Shown here in pieces: positions 52,899-62,487 of a stretch of DNA of 64,000 nucleotides. This DNA is from CAZWVR01 sp964637235 (lineage in GTDB: Bacteria; Bacteroidota; Bacteroidia; Bacteroidales; S143-33), in assembly GCA_964637235.1 (NCBI GenBank), contig CAZWVR010000001.1, positions 4,684 to 68,683 of the forward strand, written 5' to 3'. Each line of letters opens with the position of its first letter. The stretch's first letter is position 1. Made by a program: the position numbers and the translations under genes. The notes below the pieces were generated by a model, which saw nothing but the letters and a program-made list of their open reading frames with translations, was not told where the DNA came from and ran no database searches.

Positions 52899-52930
52899 CT
52901 CTCAAGATCGCCTATGGCGCTACTTGAGGG
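52899..52930 (+). promoter_or_regulatory. Candidate RNA leader hairpin upstream of rpsB
   Basis: In the 5' leader between rpsI and rpsB, CTCTCAAG (52899-52906) pairs with CTTGAGGG (52923-52930), and CGCC (52909-52912) pairs with GGCG (52916-52919), leaving a two-by-three internal loop and a TAT apical loop. No T run follows, so it is not a terminator. Its position just before the S2 start suggests feedback regulation by ribosomal protein S2. Confidence 0.55.
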
Positions 52931-52971
52931 TTGCTGAAATGGAAGGTAAACAATTAAAAAAAAAACAAAAA

Positions 52972-53757
52972 ATGCCACGAGTAACTTTTGAAGATCTTTT
53001 AAAAGCAGGAGTCCATTTTGGACATTTAAAAAGTAAGTGGAATCCGGCAATGGCTCCATATATATTTATGGAGCATAATGGGATTCATATCATTGATCTG
53101 AAAAAAACTCTTGCCAAACTTGACGAGGCGACCAAAGCTTTAAAACAACTTGCTAAATCAGGTAAAAAAATTCTTTTCGTTGCTACAAAAAAACAAGCTA
53201 AGGATATTGTCGCCGATAAAGTCAAGGAAATAGGAATGCCTTATATTACTGAACGTTGGTGGGGTGGAATGTTGACTAATTTCCAGACTTTACGTAAAGC
53301 TGTTAAGAAAATATCCCAGATAGAAAAAATGGAACGGGATGGAACTTTTGAGAAAATATCAAAGCGTGAAAGATTGCAGCTTATTCGTTTGAAGGAAAAA
53401 TTAGAAAAGCGTCTGGGAAGCGTTGCAGATATGACAAAATTGCCTTCTGCTATTTTTATAGTAGATGTGCATAAAGAGAAAATTGCAGTAAGAGAAGCTC
53501 AAAAGTTAAATATACCCATATTTGCAATGGTGGATACTAATTCAGACCCCAGAGGGATAGATTTTGTTATACCTGCTAATGACGATGCTTCCGAATCAAT
53601 AGCAATAATTGTTAATGAGGTTGTGGAAGCTGTTAAGGAAGGACTTGAAGAAAGAAAACGTGAATTAGAGAAAATGCAACAGGAACAAATGGAAAAAGAA
53701 AAAAAATCCGAAGATAAGGCAAATGCTCAGCCCCGTAAAAGACCAATAAGAAAATAA
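52972..53757 (+). CDS. rpsB: 30S ribosomal protein S2
   Basis: A 261-residue protein starting at ATG 52972 (MPRVTFEDLLKAGVHFGHLK); a start at 52939 adds 11 basic residues and is possible, whereas a TTG at 52924 lies inside the hairpin and is unlikely. Segments NGIHIIDLKKTLAKLDEA, ITERWWGGMLTNFQTLRKAV and IPIFAMVDTNSDP are typical. The C-terminus has a charged extension (KEKKSEDKANAQPRKR). Followed by tsf, the usual pair. Confidence 0.97.
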   Translation: MPRVTFEDLLKAGVHFGHLKSKWNPAMAPYIFMEHNGIHIIDLKKTLAKLDEATKALKQLAKSGKKILFVATKKQAKDIVADKVKEIGMPYITERWWGGMLTNFQTLRKAVKKISQIEKMERDGTFEKISKRERLQLIRLKEKLEKRLGSVADMTKLPSAIFIVDVHKEKIAVREAQKLNIPIFAMVDTNSDPRGIDFVIPANDDASESIAIIVNEVVEAVKEGLEERKRELEKMQQEQMEKEKKSEDKANAQPRKRPIRK

Positions 53758-53810
53758 AGGTTAAGATTTTCAATTAGAATTTACTTATTAACTTGTAAAA
53801 AAGAAATATT

Positions 53811-54638
53811 ATGGCAAAAATAACAGCAGCAGACGTAGCAAAACTACGTAAAATGACCGGTGCTGGAATGATGGATTGTAAAAAAGCACTGGTAGAAGCA
53901 GATGGCGATTTTGAGAAAGCAGTTGAAATTTTGCGTAAAAAAGGTCGTGCTATATCCGCTAAAAGAGCAGATAGAGAAGCCAAAGAAGGTGTTGTATTGG
54001 CAAAAGCTCAGGGTGATAAAGGTGTAATGATTGCATTAAATTGTGAAACAGATTTTGTTGCCCGCACTGATGATTTTATTGCAGTGGCAAATAAAATCTT
54101 GGATTTAGCTTTTGATAAATTTCCTGCTTCCTTAGATGAATTGAAATCATTGACTTTTGAGGATGGTAAAACTGTCCAAGACGAAGTTGTAAATACTTCC
54201 GCTATTACAGGTGAAAAAGTTGAACTTGGTTATTATGACAAAATAGAAGGTCAGTCAGTTGGTAAATATATCCATTTTGATAAAAAAACAGCAGTTCTGG
54301 TTGCTTTTAATAAAGCAGATGTTGCAGAGGAAGTTATGGCTAATATAGCTATGCAAATCGCCGCGATGATGCCTATTGCAGTCGATAAAGACGATGTGCC
54401 AGAAGCCGTCGTAAATAAGGAAATGGAAATAATTAAGGAAGCTCTTTTAAATGAAGGAAAACCAGCTGATAAAATAGATATGATTGCTAAAGGTAAGCTT
54501 AATAAATTTTTCAAAGAAAAGACTTTGCTTAATCAGATATATGTTAGAGATGGGAAAATTACTGTAAGGGATTATTTGAAGTCTATTGATAAAGATTTGA
54601 CTGTCATTGGGTTTGTTAGATATTCGTTGAAAAATTAG
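53811..54638 (+). CDS. tsf: Elongation factor Ts
   Basis: A 275-residue protein: N-terminal MAKITAADVAKLRKMTGAGM followed by MDCKKALVEADGDFEKAVEI, then ALNCETDFVAR in the core, and two beta-rich core repeats. It exchanges GDP for GTP on EF-Tu. Length typical for Bacteroidota. Ends at a strong terminator. Confidence 0.97.
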   Translation: MAKITAADVAKLRKMTGAGMMDCKKALVEADGDFEKAVEILRKKGRAISAKRADREAKEGVVLAKAQGDKGVMIALNCETDFVARTDDFIAVANKILDLAFDKFPASLDELKSLTFEDGKTVQDEVVNTSAITGEKVELGYYDKIEGQSVGKYIHFDKKTAVLVAFNKADVAEEVMANIAMQIAAMMPIAVDKDDVPEAVVNKEMEIIKEALLNEGKPADKIDMIAKGKLNKFFKEKTLLNQIYVRDGKITVRDYLKSIDKDLTVIGFVRYSLKN

Positions 54639-54660
54639 TATTTGTAAATTTGTTGCCAAG

Positions 54661-54705
54661 AAGCTGCCTGAAAGTTGTGTTTTTGCTTTTAGGCAGCTTT
54701 TTTTT
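54661..54705. terminator. Terminator between tsf and the convergent SpoIIE receptor gene
   Basis: A 14-bp stem AAGCTGCCTGAAAG/CTTTTAGGCAGCTT with one G-U pair and loop TTGTGTTTTTG, followed by a T run that overlaps the stop of the minus-strand gene. Confidence 0.85.
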
Positions 54706-57280
54706 AGATAACTATTCCTAATATTAGTATATCGTCAGTTTGTTTTAAGGTTAATTTCCAATTATCAAGTTCTTCGAATAGGATAAGCTTTTGAGAATTT
54801 AGCGGTAATGAGGCTATTTTGCTAAGGAATTTTTTAAAGCGTTTTTTGCCATATTTCCCTTTCTTTCCTAATTGTTTATAGAAGCCATCTGTAAATAGAT
54901 ATAATTTGTCATTGGGTTTTAGTTTTATAGAAGTATTTTTTAATTCTTCCGGTTTAGGGAAATCTATACCGGGGATAGCAGTAGGAGCATTTAGTTCAAT
55001 AGTCTCTTGATAGCGGATTATAAGTGCATCTTGCCCAAATGAACTGAATTCTAAGTTATTATATTCGTCAATTGTGATTACTGTTAATAAGGGGGTATCG
55101 TATAGAAAATCTTTATTTAGATGTGTAGCAAATAAGTCGTATATATTTTTTAGTATTTTGCTTGCAGAAAATTCTATGTCTTGGAATTTTAAAATAGTGG
55201 TTTTTATAAATTCTTGAATAAGCACAGTATAGAAAACTCCTGTAACTCCATATCCTACACAATCACCTATAATTAAAATTGTTTTATTGTTCACTTTTGT
55301 AGTCCACCAAAAATCACCTCCTAATTGAGTTTTCGGTAAGTTAAATTCGAAAAATTGTTTGTTTAGTTTATGATATGGTTTAAATAGTGCTTCATTTATT
55401 TTTTTTGCATATCTGAGACTTGCTCCCAGCTGCTCGTTAATGTCGAATATTTTATCTCTTTGTTTTTCTATTTCGTCTTTTTGTTTTAGTAATATTTTAT
55501 TTCTTTGTTCTATTGTTTCCTTATCTTTTAATAATTGATCATTTAGTTCTTGTATAACAGAGATGTTGATTTTTATTTCTTCTAATTTTTCGTCTAATTC
55601 TATTGTTTTTTGTATTAGTTCATTTTTTTGATTTAGAGCTTCTTGTTTACGTTGTTGGACTATTTCTTCGAGATTTTCTTGGATATGTTTTAGCTCTTTA
55701 TAAAAGCGGTAGTTATCAATAAATATTTTCAGCTGATTGTCTAAAAGTGTAATGACTTCTAAATCTCTTTTTTTGAATGGTCCTGCTAAATAAAATATAA
55801 AATTTTTGTTATTTATTTGGATTGTAGAGGCTATTATAGAATTTTTCTTTTTTGTATTTTTCAGAAATATAAGTTTTCTATTTTTAAGAGCTTTATTGAA
55901 AATTTTTTCGTTAAATAAACTTTCGTCGCCTTTATGTGCTAAAATATTTTTATTTTCATATTCACAAATTCTTATATATGAGGCATTTAGCGTTTTATAT
56001 ATAATATTTACAATTGCATGGAGATCGTAAGCAGGAACTCGTAAAAATTCATTTTTGAGTTTTTGAATTGCTAAAATATTATTTTTTAGAGATACAGCAT
56101 ATATCTGTTGACGTCCTATTTTCCGAGCATTTAGATATGTAAATGTTAGAACGTATAGTATTACTCCTATATATGCGAAATTGAAAGTGGTAATGGTATT
56201 TGTTATATATAGTGTCTCAAATATAGCTATTAAAATTATAGATAATGTGCCGATAAAACCGAATAGGTATAGACCATCTTTAGTTTCTATCAAACGTTTT
56301 GTTTGTACAAATATAGCCCAAAACATTGCTAAATAAACTATTATGATAGATGGAATCAAAAGTTCTGTAAATATATAGGTAGGAAATATCCACACCGTCA
56401 GTAAGAATAGTATGCCTATGTAGCTAATATATTTGAATGCTTTTGATAAATCACTTTTAAATATTTCGTATATGAAGAGAATTAGAAAAATAAATCTCAA
56501 ATAATTAGATGAGAAATCTATGCGAACAAAATAAGTATAGGGAATATTGGGTAAGAAATACAAAATTCCCATTTCACTATTGACCAGTTCATAGATAAAT
56601 TGCGCAAGTATCGAAAGTGCGAAATATAAGGCGCTTATTTCTTTTCTGCGGAAGAAAAATAACCATAGATTAAAAAATACAGAAATAAATATGAAGCCAA
56701 GTATAAGAAACTGTATACTTATAGTAGCCCAAGTTTCTTTTTGCAGATTATTGTATTTGCCAAACATTAATTTATCCTGAAAGCCACCGATTCTAAAATG
56801 GTAATTACTTACTTGTACTATCAGTTTTATTGTATCAGAGTTAGATATTATAGGTATTATGGAGGGTTTAATAGCGGGGATCTCGTCTTTTCGTTTTTTT
56901 GCTATTTTGCCTGCTTGATATATTTTTTTTCCGTTTGCATATATTTTATATGCACTTTGTATCCTAATGATTTTTAAAGCATAGGTACCTGCTGGAACTA
57001 CTATTTTACAGCCGTATGTCCCATATCCCCATTTAGGAAATGGATTTCCATTCCATACGAGCTTATCTGTTAAAATGGCGGAATCTGATTTAAAGAAGTT
57101 TTGGGGATTAACAAATTGGTTTGGTATAAAGTACCATTTACCGGTAAGGAATACTGAGTTTGTTAGATTTTTTATATGGATTTGCCCATTTTCTAATTTT
57201 ATTTTGTTGTTTATATGATGGCAACTGCTTAATATTGCTATTACCAGCAGAATAAATATGTGTAGTTTTTTAGGTTTCAT
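54704..57280 (-). CDS. 7TM-DISM receptor with SpoIIE-type phosphatase domain (GHG to GYG variant)
   Basis: An 858-residue protein: lipoprotein-like signal (ILSSC, Cys20), an extracellular jelly-roll sensor (about 25-175, with GYGTYGCKIVVPAGTYALKI), seven transmembrane helices (about 185-400) of the 7TMR-DISM type, a GAF-like linker, a long coiled coil (about 540-620) and a SpoIIE phosphatase (about 625-858). The phosphatase keeps GGDFWW, LYLFTDGF and TDDILILG but the metal-region motif is DCVGYGVTG instead of D-x-x-GHG. It probably senses an extracellular ligand and signals by dephosphorylation of a partner. Immediately downstream (2 bases) of its paralogue; the two are likely cotranscribed. 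Confidence 0.85.
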   Translation of the reverse strand: MKPKKLHIFILLVIAILSSCHHINNKIKLENGQIHIKNLTNSVFLTGKWYFIPNQFVNPQNFFKSDSAILTDKLVWNGNPFPKWGYGTYGCKIVVPAGTYALKIIRIQSAYKIYANGKKIYQAGKIAKKRKDEIPAIKPSIIPIISNSDTIKLIVQVSNYHFRIGGFQDKLMFGKYNNLQKETWATISIQFLILGFIFISVFFNLWLFFFRRKEISALYFALSILAQFIYELVNSEMGILYFLPNIPYTYFVRIDFSSNYLRFIFLILFIYEIFKSDLSKAFKYISYIGILFLLTVWIFPTYIFTELLIPSIIIVYLAMFWAIFVQTKRLIETKDGLYLFGFIGTLSIILIAIFETLYITNTITTFNFAYIGVILYVLTFTYLNARKIGRQQIYAVSLKNNILAIQKLKNEFLRVPAYDLHAIVNIIYKTLNASYIRICEYENKNILAHKGDESLFNEKIFNKALKNRKLIFLKNTKKKNSIIASTIQINNKNFIFYLAGPFKKRDLEVITLLDNQLKIFIDNYRFYKELKHIQENLEEIVQQRKQEALNQKNELIQKTIELDEKLEEIKINISVIQELNDQLLKDKETIEQRNKILLKQKDEIEKQRDKIFDINEQLGASLRYAKKINEALFKPYHKLNKQFFEFNLPKTQLGGDFWWTTKVNNKTILIIGDCVGYGVTGVFYTVLIQEFIKTTILKFQDIEFSASKILKNIYDLFATHLNKDFLYDTPLLTVITIDEYNNLEFSSFGQDALIIRYQETIELNAPTAIPGIDFPKPEELKNTSIKLKPNDKLYLFTDGFYKQLGKKGKYGKKRFKKFLSKIASLPLNSQKLILFEELDNWKLTLKQTDDILILGIVI

Positions 57281-57282
57281 AA

Positions 57283-60000
57283 TTAAATTTTATAGCCTAA
57301 AATAGTGATGTCATCAGTTTGCGGTTCGCCGTTTTTCCATTCTTGGAATTTTTTTATAAGTAAATTTTTTTGTTCAGTAAGCGGTAAATTATGTATTTCA
57401 AGTAATAGTTTTTTAAAGTTTCGTATATAGAATTTTGTTTTTTCTTGTCCTCCGAATTGATCTGCATATCCGTCAGAAAATAGGTATAGCATATCATTTT
57501 CTTGTAAAATTATTTCTTGTGTAGAGAAGTTTCTAATTGCTTCTTGGAAATAATATCCTACTGGCATTCTATCTCCTTTTAGAATTATAATTTCTCCGTT
57601 TCTAATTATGTATAATGGGTTATACGCACCAGCAAAGAGTATTTTTTTATTATTTGGAAAATAGAAGCATAGAGCTATATCCAATCCGTCTTTTATATCT
57701 TGTTCTTCGTTAAAAGTAGTAATGATTAAATTTCTAAGATCGTTTAAGACCTGACCGGGTTTAGGGATTTTATTTTGGATAAAGAAATATTTATTGAGAA
57801 TATCTGTAAGTCCTGAGGCAGAGAGCATAGACATTAAAGCTCCTGGAACTCCATGACCTGTGCAATCTGCTACTGCAAAAACGAAAATATCTTTAAACCA
57901 TGATGAATAATAGAAATCTCCACTTATAATATTTTTTGGCAGATTTATTAAAAAACTTTCTTTGAAAGGAATATTTTTAGTCTGTTTTATAACTATTTGT
58001 TGGATTTTATGTGCATATTGAATATTTGAAGTTAGTATTTTATTTTTTAATGTCAATTCATTTTTTTGTTGTTCTATTTCTTCTTTTTGCTGGAATATTT
58101 CCTCATTTTGTTCTTCGAGAATTTTCTTTTGTAATTCTAATTTTTTATTTAGATCCATTAAAGTTTTGTTATGTTCCTTTATTTGTTCTACTTTTTCTTT
58201 AAGTTCTTGATTTTTATTTGCTATTTCTTTCTTTTGTTGTTCAATAAAATAAGTTTCTTGTTTTATGCGTTCTTCTAATTTTTCGTTCATATTTTGGAGT
58301 TCCCAATATGTTGATGCTGTATCTATAATGTTGACAAATTCGTTTGTCGTAATTGTTATAATTTCATCTTGGGTATCAGTTATTTTTTCTTTGTGATTTT
58401 CTAAATACATCTGAGCTATAATTTCTTTATTTTTTTTCAGAGGCATAATTCGTATAGATTGAATTTTTTTGTTTTTGGTGTATTTTGAAATATAAAAGCC
58501 TTCTTGAAAATCGTATTTTAATGGTTGTTTAGTTAGGAATGATCTTAATAGAAGTTCTATATCGAAGTAATCATTAGATAGTTCTTCAATAGGTTTTTTA
58601 TGATCTATAATTTTATCACCTTGTATTTCAGTTTGAAGTATTAAAGTTTCATTAATGACAAAAAATAACAAGCCTCTTTCTATTTTGAGAGTATTTATGA
58701 ATTCTTTAAAAATTTCATTAAGTTTATAACTTGGGATAGATAAAAGCTTATTTTTAAGAATATTTAGGAAAGTAATTTTATCACTTAAATTTTGTACTAC
58801 ATCAAATGTTTCGGCACTTTCTTTTGAGACTATAATGGAGTATATGATTACAAATGTAAGAATTCCATAGTTAATGAGGTTAGGGAGACTTTGGATGTAT
58901 TTGTAATAATTGAGGAAATCAAAAGCCCCAGTTAAGAATATTGCGCTTAATCCTATAAATATCCAAAGGGCTTTTTTGATATTTTTCTGTGAGTATAAAG
59001 TGTATAGGTATATCAGCATTATTATACTGTAAAAGGCTTTTATGATATTTATAGATATGTCTATCCACATAAATTTTTCAGGACTGAGATATAGGATTAT
59101 ACCGGTGTATAATAGTAATATAAGGTATGAGAGGTTAAAGGTAATTTTATAAAATTCGTTAAGTTCATCTTTTGCGAAATATTTTATAAATGCGATAAAG
59201 GCGATGAGTTTAAATAGTTGAGTAAAATAGAATATTTTTATAGCTATAATGAAATTTAAGGATGGAAATATTTGAAATAGCAATAAATCATTTGAAAATA
59301 GATCTATTATTGATTGCGCTATTATATATAAAACTAAGAAAAGTTGAGAAAGTTTACGAGTATTTGCAAATTGTACTATAAAAAATATAGAGAATAATAG
59401 AAATACGCCTAATACGAATAGGTCAGCTCCTAAATTTATGGTGTTTTTTCTAAAAATGTTCTTTGGAGTACCTATATAGATTTCCTTTGCAATTCCTGAT
59501 GTATAGTAGTGAAAATTAGAAACTTGAATAAAAACATTTAAAGTATCACTTTGAGCATTATAAAGTATTGTTTTTTCATTTATAGCCGGGACCTCTTCAT
59601 CTTTTGATGTTCCTAAGATACCTTTCTGGCTTATTAGTTCACCATTTATCCATAATTTATATGCACTGAAAATCAGTTTAATATTAAACGCATAAATAGT
59701 ATCCTTCGGGAGAATTATTTTTGTATAATAAGTTCCATAGCCTTTTATTGGTAATTTTTTGCCGTTTATTTTATAATTATTCCAACTTTTAGGCACTTTT
59801 GCGTATATAAAATTTTTTCCTGTTGTATCATTTATATCGTGCAAAAAGTTTTTCCAATAGAATCTCCATTTTCCATGTAATGGAAATATTTTATTTTTGA
59901 GGATACTGCTATCGATATTGATAGAGTAATCTTTTTGGGCGATAATAGTTAGAGGTAGTGTTATAAAAGTTAGAAATATGTACCAATAAATTTTTTTCAT
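57283..60000 (-). CDS. 7TM-DISM receptor with SpoIIE phosphatase
   Basis: A 905-residue paralogue of the gene downstream with the same plan: signal peptide, jelly-roll sensor (about 25-180, IKGYGTYYTKIILPKDTIYA), seven TM helices (about 190-395), a GAF-like region, coiled coil (about 560-670) and SpoIIE phosphatase (about 675-905). All motifs are standard: SGDFYYSSW, ADCTGHGVPGALMSML, LYLFSDGYADQFGGQ and TDDITILG. It is an inner-membrane receptor whose phosphatase acts in the cytoplasm. Divergent from the YfhO-like gene, with a 40-base intergenic space. Confidence 0.9.
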   Translation of the reverse strand: MKKIYWYIFLTFITLPLTIIAQKDYSINIDSSILKNKIFPLHGKWRFYWKNFLHDINDTTGKNFIYAKVPKSWNNYKINGKKLPIKGYGTYYTKIILPKDTIYAFNIKLIFSAYKLWINGELISQKGILGTSKDEEVPAINEKTILYNAQSDTLNVFIQVSNFHYYTSGIAKEIYIGTPKNIFRKNTINLGADLFVLGVFLLFSIFFIVQFANTRKLSQLFLVLYIIAQSIIDLFSNDLLLFQIFPSLNFIIAIKIFYFTQLFKLIAFIAFIKYFAKDELNEFYKITFNLSYLILLLYTGIILYLSPEKFMWIDISINIIKAFYSIIMLIYLYTLYSQKNIKKALWIFIGLSAIFLTGAFDFLNYYKYIQSLPNLINYGILTFVIIYSIIVSKESAETFDVVQNLSDKITFLNILKNKLLSIPSYKLNEIFKEFINTLKIERGLLFFVINETLILQTEIQGDKIIDHKKPIEELSNDYFDIELLLRSFLTKQPLKYDFQEGFYISKYTKNKKIQSIRIMPLKKNKEIIAQMYLENHKEKITDTQDEIITITTNEFVNIIDTASTYWELQNMNEKLEERIKQETYFIEQQKKEIANKNQELKEKVEQIKEHNKTLMDLNKKLELQKKILEEQNEEIFQQKEEIEQQKNELTLKNKILTSNIQYAHKIQQIVIKQTKNIPFKESFLINLPKNIISGDFYYSSWFKDIFVFAVADCTGHGVPGALMSMLSASGLTDILNKYFFIQNKIPKPGQVLNDLRNLIITTFNEEQDIKDGLDIALCFYFPNNKKILFAGAYNPLYIIRNGEIIILKGDRMPVGYYFQEAIRNFSTQEIILQENDMLYLFSDGYADQFGGQEKTKFYIRNFKKLLLEIHNLPLTEQKNLLIKKFQEWKNGEPQTDDITILGYKI

Positions 60001-60040
60001 AAATTAGCAACGGATTCTTAGGTGCTAAATTAAAAAAAAT

Positions 60041-62449
60041 ATGCTTTTTTTTAAAAAGTTTTCTGTAAAACAAAGTTTAAATAAACACCAGCAATTTTCG
60101 TACGAAATATTTTATTTTTTTATTCTATTTGTGTCTTTTGTTTTAATAACGTGGTTTATATATAAAGATTTTATTACTGAAAAGTTTGCTTTTTATTTTC
60201 GTGATATTGGTAGTGATACGGTTAATAGTACTTTACCTAATTTTTTGCATTCCAATTATATAAAAAAGACAGATGGGAGTTTCAGAACATGGAGTTTTTT
60301 CAAGGGAGTAGGAGAGGCATTGCCTTATTCATGGTTAATAAATCCTTTGCATATTTTAACTTTAATATGGAAATTTATAACCGGTTCTAAATTTTGGGTT
60401 TATTTTTATTATTCCGTATTGAATTTTTCTATTCTGATCTTGATATTTTCTTATTTATATTTTCGCACTTTGGATTATAGTGCTGAAACATCTTTGCTTT
60501 TTGCTTTAATGTTGACTTTTAGTGGTTATTTTGTTGTTGGTGGTACTTGGGGGCATTCTCATGTAATTTTGAAGTATATTTTTTTGTTATTTTCATTTGA
60601 ACAATGGCTAAAAAAGGATAGGTGGATTTTTTTACCCATTGCTGTGAATTTTATTGCTGTTAATATGTTCTACTTAGCAACTGGTGCATTGTTTATGTTA
60701 TTTTATTCTTTGCTGCGCTATTATCAGGATAATCAGACTTTTAGGGGATATATACCTTTAATTTTGAAGATGGTGTTAGTTTCAATAATAGGTTTACTGG
60801 CGGGGGCTATAAATATATTTCCGCAGTTTCATATTATGTGGAATGCTCCAAGAGTAAGCGGGGGTAGTAATCTTATGCGTCGTTTGATAGAGCACCCTGA
60901 ACAAATAGATAACTATTTAAGGAATATTACAGTGATAATGAGAACTTTTTCCAGTGATTTAATGGGGACAGGAACAAATTTTAGAGGTTGGTACAATTAT
61001 TTAGAGGCTCCACTTTTTTATGTAGGGCTTTTAACTTTGGTTTTATTACCTATTTCTTTTTTTATTACAGATAAAAAAAATAGAGTTCCTTTTATACTGC
61101 TGTTTATTTTGACTATTTTGATTGCTTTTGTGCCGATTATTAGACATAGTTTTAATTTTTTTATTGGGAATTATTATAAAGGTGCAGTTGATTTTTTTGT
61201 ACCTTTCTTTTGGGTGTATATTTCCGCCGATACGTTTGAAAATCTTAGAAATGATAAAAGAGTTGATTTACTTTATTGGATAATAACTGCTGGCTTTTTG
61301 CTTGTTGTTCTTCATTTTCCTTATTTTAAAGATAAAACTTTGATAAATTTTAAATTAAAACTGATAATTAGTGTTTTTATTCTCTTGTATATTTTGATTT
61401 TAAATTTTATTGGTAATAAATCATTGGCATTTGTTTTTCTACTAATTACAGTTGTAGCAGAATTGTCTTATCTATCTTATATTTCTATAAAAAATAGGGA
61501 TAAGTATTTATTTACTGAGATACAGAGAGATATGGCCGGTTATAATGATGGTACTTTTGAGGCTTTGGATTATATTAGGAAACAGGATACTTCGTATTTT
61601 TATCGTATTGAGAAGGATTATTCTTCGGGTAATGCTATGCATAGTAGTTTGAATGATCCTATGGCACAGGGTTATTATGGAACTACAAGATATAGTTCAT
61701 TTGCTCAGAAGTACTATGTGCGATTTTTAGAGCAAGTTGGTTTGATACGAAAAGGTGATGAAGCTCAATCGCGTTGGATCACAGGTGTAAGAGGTTTTCC
61801 TTTATTGATGACTTTTTTTTCTGTAAAATATTTTTTAGCAAAGGATTTAAATACAAAGCTTAGATATAGCGGCTATGATAGCATCTCAACTGTAAAGGGA
61901 ATTATGATTTTACGTAATAAGTATTATATTCCATTGGGATTTACTTTACGCCATTATATGAAAGAAAAAGATTTTGCCTCATTGTCTTTTTTTAAAAAGC
62001 AGCAGGCGCTTCTTTCAGCTGCAATTTTACCCAATACAGCTTATAATTTTAATCTTCCCCGTTTAGATACACTTAATTTAGTTCCCATAGATAAATTTAA
62101 TTTCTCTTTATATGATACGTTGATTGCTAATATTTCTCGTGTTCATTTGCATATAACTTCTTTTAAGAATCGTCGTATTGAAGGAGATATTAGCGTAAAG
62201 CAGCCTTCAGTCATGATATTAACAATACCCTATGATAAAGGTTGGCAATTAGAAGTGAATGCTAAAAAATATCCTTATTTCTTAGCTGATGAGGGTTTTA
62301 TTGGCGTTTATTTACCTAAGGGTGAATATCATATTCTTTTGGAGTATTTTCCTCCTTATTTTACATTGCTTAAAATTTTAACTTATTTAGGAATTGCTAT
62401 ATTTCTAATATTCTTTGGCTATAGATTTATTGTGTATAGAAAAATTTAA
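60041..62449 (+). CDS. YfhO-like multi-pass membrane protein
   Basis: An 802-residue polytopic membrane protein with about 12 helices in the first 480 residues and two near the C-terminus, plus a soluble region (about 500-770). It resembles YfhO/GT-C-type membrane proteins: DIGSDTVNSTLPNFLHSNY, LTFSGYFVVGGTWGHSHVIL and KQPSVMILTIPYDKGWQLEV. The family is linked to sugar transfer on lipid carriers or lipoteichoic acid modification in other phyla; in Bacteroidota its substrate is unknown. The assignment is at the family level only. Confidence 0.75.
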   Translation: MLFFKKFSVKQSLNKHQQFSYEIFYFFILFVSFVLITWFIYKDFITEKFAFYFRDIGSDTVNSTLPNFLHSNYIKKTDGSFRTWSFFKGVGEALPYSWLINPLHILTLIWKFITGSKFWVYFYYSVLNFSILILIFSYLYFRTLDYSAETSLLFALMLTFSGYFVVGGTWGHSHVILKYIFLLFSFEQWLKKDRWIFLPIAVNFIAVNMFYLATGALFMLFYSLLRYYQDNQTFRGYIPLILKMVLVSIIGLLAGAINIFPQFHIMWNAPRVSGGSNLMRRLIEHPEQIDNYLRNITVIMRTFSSDLMGTGTNFRGWYNYLEAPLFYVGLLTLVLLPISFFITDKKNRVPFILLFILTILIAFVPIIRHSFNFFIGNYYKGAVDFFVPFFWVYISADTFENLRNDKRVDLLYWIITAGFLLVVLHFPYFKDKTLINFKLKLIISVFILLYILILNFIGNKSLAFVFLLITVVAELSYLSYISIKNRDKYLFTEIQRDMAGYNDGTFEALDYIRKQDTSYFYRIEKDYSSGNAMHSSLNDPMAQGYYGTTRYSSFAQKYYVRFLEQVGLIRKGDEAQSRWITGVRGFPLLMTFFSVKYFLAKDLNTKLRYSGYDSISTVKGIMILRNKYYIPLGFTLRHYMKEKDFASLSFFKKQQALLSAAILPNTAYNFNLPRLDTLNLVPIDKFNFSLYDTLIANISRVHLHITSFKNRRIEGDISVKQPSVMILTIPYDKGWQLEVNAKKYPYFLADEGFIGVYLPKGEYHILLEYFPPYFTLLKILTYLGIAIFLIFFGYRFIVYRKI

Positions 62450-62487
62450 TCTATTTTTCAGAGTAGTTTTTTATCAGCTTTAGATTG

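Noticed and set aside
52924..52971. TTG start of rpsB at 52924
   Set aside because: The codon lies in the 3' arm of the leader hairpin, and S2 homologues start near residue 17 of this frame.
60014..60028. Short shared sequence CTTAGGTGCTAAA with position 38327
   Set aside because: A 13-base match in an AT-rich window is not enough to call a repeat.
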